This document shows, piece by piece, positions 1 through 4,277 of a stretch of 5,933 nucleotides of DNA. This stretch comes from Candidatus Corynebacterium faecipullorum (lineage in GTDB: Bacteria > Actinomycetota > Actinomycetes > Mycobacteriales > Mycobacteriaceae). Location of the stretch: NCBI GenBank assembly GCA_019114925.1, contig DXEO01000043.1, forward strand, positions 1 to 5,933, read 5' to 3'. The position numbers and the translations under genes were made by a program. Every line of letters begins with the position of its first letter. Positions within the stretch are counted from its first letter, which is position 1. The notes beneath the pieces are model-generated. The model was not told the DNA's origin and did not search any database. It worked only from the letters and a program-made list of their open reading frames with translations.

Positions 1-68
1 CACAGTCACCCTCCACACACTAGTGGTTCAGGTGCAGATCCGGGAGACCCCCCTAAAGTGTGACCTGT

Positions 69-117
69 TAGACAGGGGTACCGGTCTGTGAATAGACTTA
101 CCAATGGTACATAATAT
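69..117 (+). promoter_or_regulatory. Candidate promoter region of whcA
   Basis: The first 187 bases carry no gene I can support; they probably form the upstream region of whcA, and perhaps of a divergent gene outside the window (in M. tuberculosis the penicillin-binding protein gene ponA2 lies there). Two promoter candidates are visible. One is TAGACA (69-74, 5 of 6 to TTGACA), an 18-nt spacer and TAGACT (93-98, fits TANANT). The other is TAATAT (112-117) with no good -35. The first would start transcription near 104-105, giving a leader of about 83 nt before the chosen GTG start; the second near 124, giving about 64 nt. Reading by eye only; neither is proven. Confidence 0.35.
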
Positions 118-170
118 TCCGTCGAGTAGAGGGTTATTCACAATCTTCAGCTTCGACGGGGGTGAGCTTG

Positions 171-177
171 GAAGGAG
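171..177 (+). promoter_or_regulatory. Ribosome binding site of whcA, decides the start
   Basis: GAAGGAG at 171-177 is the best Shine-Dalgarno sequence upstream of the WhiB gene. It lies 10 nt before an in-frame GTG at 188. This favours GTG-188 over the ATG at 104 (28 codons longer, no Shine-Dalgarno) and over the ATG at 224 (12 codons shorter, with a weaker AGGAC 8 nt before it). Confidence 0.6.
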
Positions 178-187
178 TTACCTAGCC

Positions 188-523
188 GTGACAGTCAGTG
201 TCAAAGGTGCAGGACGGTCCACAATGCTAAAGAATGCCTCGTTAACTACTGAGCGTGGTGAGTGGGTTACCCAAGCTAAGTGCCGCAACGGTGACCCCGA
301 TGCACTGTTCGTGCGAGGTGCTGAGCAGCGAAAAGCAGCGGTGATTTGCCGCCACTGCCCGGTGCTCAACGAGTGCCGGGCGGATGCTCTGGATAACCGC
401 GTGGAGTTTGGCGTGTGGGGTGGCCTCACGGAGCGCCAGCGCCGCGCCCTTCTGCGCAAGAACCCGCACATCACTAGCTGGGCCCACTACCTTGCTGAGG
501 GTGGCGAACTCATCGGTATTTAG
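188..523 (+). CDS. whcA: WhiB-family Fe-S transcriptional regulator, WhcA/WhiB4 type
   Basis: Cytoplasmic Wbl protein expected to bind a redox-sensitive 4Fe-4S cluster and control genes, usually with sigma factor or DNA contacts. From the GTG start it has 111 residues, a normal size for the family. The four cluster cysteines are C32, C54, C57 and C63 (C-X21-C-X2-C-X5-C), with RHCPV around the central pair. They are followed by the family's GVWGG turn at 75-79 and a basic segment (ERQRRALLRK, 82-91) typical of the DNA-binding end. The core ERGEWVTQAKC and the GVWGG-LTERQRRALLRK stretch resemble, from memory, C. glutamicum WhcA (a negative regulator of the oxidative stress response) and M. tuberculosis WhiB4. 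Neighbourhood agrees: in M. tuberculosis whiB4 sits in the same region. First gene of a probable four-gene unit. Family certain; orthology to whcA likely. Confidence 0.9.
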   Translation: MTVSVKGAGRSTMLKNASLTTERGEWVTQAKCRNGDPDALFVRGAEQRKAAVICRHCPVLNECRADALDNRVEFGVWGGLTERQRRALLRKNPHITSWAHYLAEGGELIGI

Positions 524-536
524 TAGCATTGATTTC

Positions 537-698
537 ATGACTAAATGGGAATATGCCACCGCGCCGGTTCTTACGCACGCGACGAAACAAATCCTCGATT
601 CCTGGGGTGAGGACGGCTGGGAGCTCGTCACCATCACCCCGGGCATGAACCCGGAGAATGTTGTCGCCTATTTCAAGCGCCCACTGGAGGAATCCTAA
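537..698 (+). CDS. Small DUF4177-like protein, 53 residues
   Basis: A 53-residue, probably soluble protein with no signal peptide or membrane helix. It begins MTKWEYATAP, has a GEDGWELVTITPG segment at 24-36 and ends in VVAYFKRPL. The WEY opening, the central GWELV and the final aromatic-basic strand are the hallmarks of the DUF4177 family, whose function is unknown. A small conserved hypothetical (Rv3678A) lies next to ridA in M. tuberculosis, which fits. Its TAA overlaps the ATG of the RidA gene (TAATG at 696-700), so the two are probably translationally coupled. There is no Shine-Dalgarno before its ATG; whcA ends 13 nt upstream, so it may be read by coupling, or from a leaderless transcript using TAGCAT (524-529, one mismatch to TANANT, 7 nt before the ATG). 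Gene is convincing; role unknown. Confidence 0.8.
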   Translation: MTKWEYATAPVLTHATKQILDSWGEDGWELVTITPGMNPENVVAYFKRPLEES

Positions 699-1156
699 TG
701 GGTGCGTTTGCCCGCCTTGAAGAGCTTGGCGTCGAGCTGCCTTCTGTCGCTGTTCCTCTCGCGTCCTACATCCCGGCTACCCAGGTGGGCAACCAGGTTT
801 GGACATCTGGCCAGCTGCCCGTTGTGGGCGGGGAATTGCCCGCCGCCGGCAAGGTCGGCGCAGAGGTAAGCCTTGACAAGGCGCAGGAATTGGCGCGCAC
901 GGCGGCGCTGAACGCATTGGCTGCAATCGATGGCCTCGTGGGGCTTGACCGCATCACCCGCGTGGTAAAGGTGGTCGGTTTCGTAGCTTCGGATCCCTCC
1001 TTCACGGATCAGGCGGCAGTTATCAACGGCGCCTCGGATTTCCTCGGTGAGGTCTTCGGGGACGCTGGAATTCACGCGCGTTCTGCGGTGGGGGTGGCGG
1101 TCTTGCCGAAGGACTCTCCCGTTGAGATCGAAGTCATCGTAGAAATCGCTGAGTAA
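698..1156 (+). CDS. RidA/YjgF/UK114-family protein (possible reactive-imine deaminase)
   Basis: A 152-residue RidA-family protein, longer than the roughly 128-residue E. coli RidA because of a longer N-terminus and middle. Family RidA enzymes form trimers in the cytoplasm and hydrolyse reactive 2-aminoacrylate and related imines released by PLP enzymes. Visible landmarks are TSGQLPV (36-42), the catalytic-arginine strand with R128 (matching R105 of E. coli RidA), the PKD turn (137-139) and an EIEV strand with E145 matching E120. Y24 probably matches the active-site tyrosine. The key arginine is present, so deaminase activity is possible, but this actinobacterial subgroup is more distant from the proven enzymes, so the substrate is uncertain. 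It overlaps the upstream small gene by one base. The M. tuberculosis positional match is Rv3678c. Confidence 0.88.
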   Translation: MGAFARLEELGVELPSVAVPLASYIPATQVGNQVWTSGQLPVVGGELPAAGKVGAEVSLDKAQELARTAALNALAAIDGLVGLDRITRVVKVVGFVASDPSFTDQAAVINGASDFLGEVFGDAGIHARSAVGVAVLPKDSPVEIEVIVEIAE

Positions 1157-1174
1157 TCGGATAGGGTTAGAACC

Positions 1175-1987
1175 ATGGAGCATCCTGCATATAGCCAACT
1201 GCGTCCCGTGAGCCAGTCCGTCGGTGTCGTGCTGTGTGATAACCCCAGTTACACCGCCTTGGAGGGTACCAATACGTGGATCATCCGCGCTGGAGAAGAC
1301 TCCCGCGCCATTGTGGTCGATCCGGGCCCGGAGGATGAAGGTCACCTCAATGTTGTGACCGCGAAAGCGGGCGAGGTGGCGTTGATTCTTCTTACCCACC
1401 GCCACGATGATCATGCATCGGGCGCTCAGCGTCTGCGCCAGCTTACCGGCGCCCCCATCCGTTCTTTCGATCCGAATTACTGCAACGGGGGGGACGCGCT
1501 TGTCGACGGAGAAGTGATCACCGTCGACGGCATCACCCCGCAGCTTGAGGTGGTTCATACTCCGGGCCACACAGCAGATTCGACCTGCTTCTTCGTGTGG
1601 TCGGCGGAAGCGAAGAACTCCACGCTGGAGGGCATTCTGACCGGCGATACCATCGCCGGCCGCCATACCGTGCTGCTGTCTGAGACCGACGGTGATTTGG
1701 GCGCTTACCTGAAGACGTTGGATCTTCTTGAAGAGCGTGGCAAGGATGTGGCACTTTTTCCGGGGCACGGCCCGGACTTGGAGGACACCTCCGCGGTTGC
1801 CCGTAAGTACATTGACCGCCGCCACCACCGCCTGGACCAGATCAAGGAGGTCCGCGGGCGTCTTGGTGAGGACGTCGACGTCAAGACTCTCGTCGATGAG
1901 ATGTATGACGACGTGGACCCAGTTCTGCGTCACGCAGCTGAGCAGTCGACGCGAACCGCGCTGAAGTACCTCGCGGCTGAGCAGTAA
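1175..1987 (+). CDS. Metallo-beta-lactamase-fold hydrolase, LACTB2/glyoxalase II-like
   Basis: A 270-residue cytoplasmic hydrolase with no signal peptide. The metal site is complete: T-H75-R-H77-D-D79-H80 (the HxHxDH motif), H132 in HTPGHT, D158 in LTGDT and H198 in FPGHG. This predicts a two-metal (usually zinc) centre. The C-terminal 70 residues, with RRHHRLDQI and a helical end, match the small winged-helix-like tail of LACTB2-type members, a group with RNA-endonuclease or thioesterase members; the true substrate cannot be read here. The start ATG is 18 nt after the RidA stop, with a GGATAGGG ribosome binding site (1159-1166) 8 nt before it. TAGGGT (1162-1167) could also serve as a -10 for a leaderless transcript. 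Positional match of Rv3677c in M. tuberculosis. Last gene before a strong hairpin. Confidence 0.9.
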   Translation: MEHPAYSQLRPVSQSVGVVLCDNPSYTALEGTNTWIIRAGEDSRAIVVDPGPEDEGHLNVVTAKAGEVALILLTHRHDDHASGAQRLRQLTGAPIRSFDPNYCNGGDALVDGEVITVDGITPQLEVVHTPGHTADSTCFFVWSAEAKNSTLEGILTGDTIAGRHTVLLSETDGDLGAYLKTLDLLEERGKDVALFPGHGPDLEDTSAVARKYIDRRHHRLDQIKEVRGRLGEDVDVKTLVDEMYDDVDPVLRHAAEQSTRTALKYLAAEQ

Positions 1988-2000
1988 TCCGAAAACCACT

Positions 2001-2027
2001 AAGTCCCCCGATAATCTCGGGGGACTT
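2001..2027. terminator. Bidirectional hairpin terminator between convergent genes
   Basis: A perfect 11-bp stem, AAGTCCCCCGA (2001-2011) and TCGGGGGACTT (2017-2027), with a 5-nt loop (TAATC), begins 13 nt after the stop codon of the metallo-hydrolase gene. Downstream on the + strand comes CTTCGT, a poor T tract; on the - strand comes AGTGGTTTTC. It can serve transcripts from both sides, since glxR converges on it. The stem itself is unambiguous; termination efficiency is inferred. Confidence 0.85.
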
Positions 2028-2038
2028 CTTCGTAGATT

Positions 2039-2063
2039 ATGCGGTGCGCTCGACGCACCGCAT
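2039..2063 (-). terminator. Second perfect hairpin, just after the glxR stop
   Basis: ATGCGGTGCG (2039-2048) and CGCACCGCAT (2054-2063) pair perfectly over 10 bp with a 5-nt loop (CTCGA). It starts one base beyond the glxR stop codon on the - strand. It lacks a T tract, so it may be a 3'-end stabilising stem for glxR mRNA rather than a terminator on its own, working together with the hairpin at 2001-2027. Confidence 0.6.
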
Positions 2064-2064
2064 G

Positions 2065-2748
2065 CTAGCGCGCGCGGCGGGCCAAGTGCTCGGTGTCAAC
2101 GATGAGCACCGACTTCCCCTCCAAGCGGATCCAGCCGCGGTGAGCGAAGGTGGCCAGTGCCTTGTTCACGGTCTCGCGGGAAGCGCCGACGAGTTGGGCG
2201 ATCTCTTCCTGGGTGAGGTCGTGATTCACGCGGAGCGCGCCACCCTCCTGTACGCCGAAGCGGTTAGCCAGCTGCAGCAGTGTCTTGGCCACGCGGCCCG
2301 GAACGTCGGTGAAGATGAGGTCCGCCAGGTTGGCGTTGGTGCGGCGCAGGCGGCGGGCCAGCACGCGCAGCAGCTGCTGGGCAATCGCCGGGTGATCGGC
2401 TACCCACTGCTTGAGCATCTCAGAGTTCATCGTGGCGGCAGTAACCTCGGTGACGCACACTGCCGAAGAGGTGCGCGGGCCCGGATCGAAAATGGAGAGC
2501 TCGCCGAACATATCGGACGGGCCCATCACGGTCAGCAGGTTCTCGCGGCCGTCCGGGGCGTGGCGGGCGAGCTTAATCTTGCCCGAGGTAATGATGTAGA
2601 GGCGGTCTCCCGGCTCACCTTCCTCAAAAATGGTGGTGCCGCGCGGGAAACGGACCGTTTCCATCTGCTCAATAAGGTTCTGTACTGCTACCGGATCAAC
2701 GCCCTGGAAAATGCCAGCGCGGGAGAGGATATCCTGTACGCCTTCCAC
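2065..2748 (-). CDS. glxR: cAMP-responsive CRP/FNR-family global regulator GlxR
   Basis: A 227-residue cytoplasmic regulator, the same length as C. glutamicum GlxR. An N-terminal cyclic-nucleotide domain (about 15-125) holds the phosphate-binding cassette FGELSIFDPGPRTSS at 81-95, with E83, R92, T93 and S94 in place for cAMP contacts. A long dimer helix (about 115-142) leads to a winged helix-turn-helix; the HTH is LTQEEIAQLVGASRETVNKAL at 178-198, where R191 and E192 fall in the recognition helix. In corynebacteria GlxR binds TGTGA-N6-TCACA sites at many carbon, energy and respiration genes; Rv3676 (Crp) is the M. tuberculosis counterpart. The start is GTG with AAGGAG 5 nt upstream. The leader is about 100 nt with a possible self-operator at 2860-2875. 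It stands alone on the - strand, converging on the metallo-hydrolase gene. Confidence 0.96.
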   Translation of the reverse strand: MEGVQDILSRAGIFQGVDPVAVQNLIEQMETVRFPRGTTIFEEGEPGDRLYIITSGKIKLARHAPDGRENLLTVMGPSDMFGELSIFDPGPRTSSAVCVTEVTAATMNSEMLKQWVADHPAIAQQLLRVLARRLRRTNANLADLIFTDVPGRVAKTLLQLANRFGVQEGGALRVNHDLTQEEIAQLVGASRETVNKALATFAHRGWIRLEGKSVLIVDTEHLARRAR

Positions 2749-2753
2749 TGTTA

Positions 2754-2759
2754 CTCCTT
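2754..2759 (-). promoter_or_regulatory. Ribosome binding site of glxR, supports the GTG start
   Basis: On the - strand AAGGAG (complement of 2754-2759) lies 5 nt before the GTG whose first base is 2748. No other in-frame start with comparable spacing is seen, and the resulting protein has the usual GlxR length. Confidence 0.8.
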
Positions 2760-2761
2760 AA

Positions 2762-2796
2762 AGCTTGCACAGCCCGGAAACACTGGGACACAAGCT
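2762..2796 (-). other. Potential stem-loop in the glxR leader next to the ribosome binding site
   Basis: In the - strand transcript AGCUUG (complement of 2791-2796) can pair with CAAGCU (complement of 2762-2767). An inner helix CCCAG/CCGGG with one A-C mismatch closes a UGUUU loop. The outer stem ends only 2 nt before AAGGAG, so it could affect ribosome access. Six outer base pairs are modest support. Confidence 0.35.
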
Positions 2797-2826
2797 GGTT
2801 TGGTTTATGTTGACGCACCTAGACTC

Positions 2827-2846
2827 CAGTGCGCCACGAGGCACTG
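2827..2846. repeat. Inverted repeat near the predicted glxR transcription start
   Basis: CAGTGC (2827-2832) and GCACTG (2841-2846) form a perfect 6-bp inverted repeat with an 8-nt spacer. If glxR starts from the TATGAT box at 2853-2858, this repeat lies at the very 5' end of its mRNA as a stem-loop, or it is an operator. The spacing does not fit a GlxR site. Confidence 0.4.
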
Positions 2847-2852
2847 CACAAC

Positions 2853-2858
2853 ATCATA
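2853..2858 (-). promoter_or_regulatory. Candidate -10 box of glxR
   Basis: TATGAT on the - strand (complement of 2853-2858) is a near-consensus -10. It predicts a start near 2846 and a leader of about 97 nt, in keeping with glxR having a proper ribosome binding site. No convincing -35 stands 16-18 nt upstream, which is usual for corynebacteria and for activator-dependent promoters. Confidence 0.45.
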
Positions 2859-2859
2859 C

Positions 2860-2875
2860 AGTGTAATTAGTCACT
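2860..2875. promoter_or_regulatory. Candidate GlxR/CRP operator upstream of glxR
   Basis: AGTGTAATTAGTCACT at 2860-2875 matches the GlxR consensus TGTGA-N6-TCACA at 7 of 10 half-site bases, keeping the GTG-N8-CAC core and exact spacing. It is immediately upstream of the TATGAT -10 box, between -10 and -35, where binding would block RNA polymerase. This suggests negative autoregulation. A further lone half-site TGTGA lies on the - strand (complement of 2899-2903). Confidence 0.5.
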
Positions 2876-2911
2876 ATTTCCACTAAGGCGAAAAATAATC
2901 ACACGCCTTGA

Positions 2912-3001
2912 TTAATCCTCGAACGCCGTCGCCTCTAGCTTCTCCATGAGGATGGCAAAGAGCGCGAGGCACAGCGGCACGAAGATGACGAGTGAAATCA
3001 T
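2912..3001 (-). CDS. Small single-helix membrane peptide, 29 residues
   Basis: A short gene read from ATG at 3001 to TAA at 2912-2914. The peptide starts MISLVIFVPLCLALFAILM, a hydrophobic helix of about 19 residues with one cysteine (C12), and ends in a short acidic tail (EKLEATAFED). That is the layout of small one-helix membrane proteins. I recognise no family. Two starts are possible: ATG-3001 with a perfect TANANT box (TAGAAT, complement of 3009-3014) exactly 7 nt before it, pointing to a leaderless mRNA; or ATG-3010 (32 residues, adding MRG) with a weak GGTGG 5 nt upstream. I prefer 3001. It sits between glxR and nth on the same strand as glxR, the place held in M. tuberculosis by the roughly 125-residue membrane protein Rv3675, so it may be a reduced relic or an unrelated replacement. 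Real translation is likely but unproven. Confidence 0.6.
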   Translation of the reverse strand: MISLVIFVPLCLALFAILMEKLEATAFED

Positions 3002-3008
3002 GCCTCTC

Positions 3009-3014
3009 ATTCTA
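3009..3014 (-). promoter_or_regulatory. Candidate -10 box of the small membrane peptide gene
   Basis: TAGAAT on the - strand (complement of 3009-3014) fits the corynebacterial -10 TANANT. It is followed by 7 nt and then the ATG at 3001, the spacing expected when transcription starts on the A of the start codon. No clear -35 is seen. Confidence 0.4.
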
Positions 3015-3025
3015 ACCACCGTCAC

Positions 3026-3031
3026 TAGAGT
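3026..3031 (+). promoter_or_regulatory. Candidate -10 box of nth, leaderless start
   Basis: TAGAGT at 3026-3031 fits TANANT and ends 7 nt before the ATG at 3039, so transcription would begin at the start codon. The nth start has no real Shine-Dalgarno, which supports a leaderless mRNA. Its -35 zone (about 3002-3008) adjoins the -10 box of the divergent small gene. Confidence 0.45.
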
Positions 3032-3038
3032 TACTTCT

Positions 3039-3698
3039 ATGTCCCTTGACCTTTCCACACCGCATGACGACAATACCGAGGCAGCGCGTATTGTCCATAT
3101 CCGTACCGCCCTCGCGGAGGAATATCCCGACGCCGACTGCGAGCTGGATTTCACCTCCCCATTAGAGCTGCTCGTAGCGACGGTTCTTTCCGCGCAGTGC
3201 ACGGATGCTCGCGTCAACCAGGTCACCCCGGAGCTTTTCGCTGCCTATCCCTCCGCACCGGATTATGCAGCTGCGGACCGCGCCGATCTCGAGCGCATTC
3301 TCCGCCCGCTCGGATTTCAGCGCGCGAAGGCCGGCCACTTGCTGGGCATCGGGGAGAAGCTTGTCGCGGATTTTGACGGGCAGGTGCCCCAAGGGATCGA
3401 CGAGCTGACCTCCCTGCCGGGCGTCGGCCGCAAAACCGCGCTGGTGGTGCGGGGAAATGCCTTTGGGCTACCGGGAATCACGGTGGATACCCACGTCACG
3501 CGCCTGAGCCAGCGGCTCGGTCTAACCGGGGCGAAGACGCCGCGGGCGATTGAGAGGGACGTCGCCAAGCGTGTGCCCGAAGAGGAGCACACAGTGTTTT
3601 CGCACCGCCTCATCCTCCACGGGCGGCGCGTGTGCACCGCCCGGCAGCCGAAGTGCGCGGCCTGCGTCCTGGCACCATGGTGCCCGTCGCGGGGTTAA
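3039..3698 (+). CDS. nth: Endonuclease III, DNA glycosylase/AP lyase
   Basis: A 219-residue base-excision-repair enzyme (E. coli Nth is 211) that removes oxidised pyrimidines and cuts abasic sites. The helix-hairpin-helix LPGVGRKTA is at 126-134 with catalytic lysine K132, and the catalytic aspartate is D150 in VDTHV. LLVATVLSAQCTD at 44-56 is the base-flipping region. The 4Fe-4S loop is complete at the C-terminus: C199-X6-C206-X2-C209-X5-C215. The open frame extends back to 2946, but that part is antisense to the small membrane gene and unlike Nth; the ATG at 3039 gives family length and has a TANANT box 7 nt upstream. It heads the + strand group that includes the thioredoxin-like, Nudix and MarP genes. 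Matches Rv3674c. Confidence 0.95.
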   Translation: MSLDLSTPHDDNTEAARIVHIRTALAEEYPDADCELDFTSPLELLVATVLSAQCTDARVNQVTPELFAAYPSAPDYAAADRADLERILRPLGFQRAKAGHLLGIGEKLVADFDGQVPQGIDELTSLPGVGRKTALVVRGNAFGLPGITVDTHVTRLSQRLGLTGAKTPRAIERDVAKRVPEEEHTVFSHRLILHGRRVCTARQPKCAACVLAPWCPSRG

Positions 3699-3707
3699 GG
3701 TGGAGCA

Positions 3708-4277
3708 ATGAGCCAATATTCTCGGTGGCCCGGATACGTGAAGGCGAGCATCATTGCGATTGTTGCGCTGGCAGCACTCGCATTCGTCGGCGTGGTGAAT
3801 CTCCTTGAGGATGATGAGCCGGAAGTTCCTGTCCCCGAGGCGCAAGAACAAGAGGTAGCCAAGCGTCCCAAGTGCCCCGAAGGGCCCATTGCTGGCGTGG
3901 ACCTTCCCTGCCTGGGCGCAGCTGGTACCGCGGCAGCCAAGAATATTCAGATCGTGACGTTGTGGGCATGGTGGTGTGAACCGTGCCGCACGGAGCTGCC
4001 CTTCTTCGAAGACCTTGCGCGCTCGCACTCCACGTGGAATGTCGTCGGCGTGCATGCGGACGCCAACGCCGCTAATGGTGCGGCGTTTTTGAACGATCTG
4101 CAGGTCGATATTCCCAGTTACCAGGACGAGGATGGGGCCTTCGCTGGCGAGCTCGGGCTGCCAGGCGTCATCCCCATCACCCTCGTGGTGCGCGATGGCA
4201 AGGTGGAAGAGAAGTTCATTAAACCCTTTACCTCCGCCGAAGAATTGGAGGAGGCTGTCGAGGAGGTTCTTAAGTGA
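3708..4277 (+). CDS. Membrane-anchored TlpA/ResA-like thiol-disulfide protein
   Basis: A 189-residue protein with an uncleaved N-terminal anchor (hydrophobic about 12-32, positive residues before it), an acidic linker (33-50, EDDEPEVPVPE) and an extracytoplasmic thioredoxin fold. The active site is W89-C90-E-P-C93 in LWAWWCEPC, with cis-proline P156 in the VIPITLV strand. An extra cysteine pair, C56 and C68 (KCPEGP and LPCLG), lies before the fold. Such proteins reduce or exchange disulfides of exported proteins or of cytochrome c; here the partner is unknown, though no cytochrome c maturation gene is nearby. The start has a good ribosome binding site (AGGTGGAG, 3698-3705), only 9 nt after nth, so both are likely in one operon. 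Matches Rv3673c. A specific role (reductase or oxidase) cannot be decided. Confidence 0.9.
   Translation: MSQYSRWPGYVKASIIAIVALAALAFVGVVNLLEDDEPEVPVPEAQEQEVAKRPKCPEGPIAGVDLPCLGAAGTAAAKNIQIVTLWAWWCEPCRTELPFFEDLARSHSTWNVVGVHADANAANGAAFLNDLQVDIPSYQDEDGAFAGELGLPGVIPITLVVRDGKVEEKFIKPFTSAEELEEAVEEVLK

Noticed and set aside
695..1999. A 434-codon open frame on the - strand across the RidA and metallo-hydrolase genes
   Set aside because: It is antisense to two proteins with complete family motifs, runs into the terminator hairpin, and its translation shows no recognisable domain. Long antisense frames are common in GC-rich coding DNA.
2044..2886. A 280-codon open frame on the + strand across glxR
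   Set aside because: It is antisense to a textbook GlxR, rich in Ala/Gly/Arg with no domain I recognise, and begins inside the hairpin region.
2884..2909. Inverted repeat AAGGCG / CGCCTT after the small membrane gene, considered as its terminator
   Set aside because: The stem has only 6 bp with a 13-nt loop, and no T tract follows it on the - strand; it may be chance.
2946..3038. N-terminal extension of nth in the same frame
   Set aside because: These 31 codons lie largely opposite the small membrane gene, do not look like Nth sequence, and have no ribosome binding site; the ATG at 3039 gives the normal family length.
3011..3226. Upstream extension of the small - strand membrane ORF to a 104-codon frame
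   Set aside because: The extension is antisense to the conserved Nth N-terminal region and has a serine/arginine/valine-rich shadow composition; only the last 29-32 residues look like a designed peptide.
3522..4055. A 177-codon - strand open frame opposite nth and the thioredoxin-like gene
   Set aside because: It covers the ends of two genes with intact motifs and has no recognisable domain or start signal.
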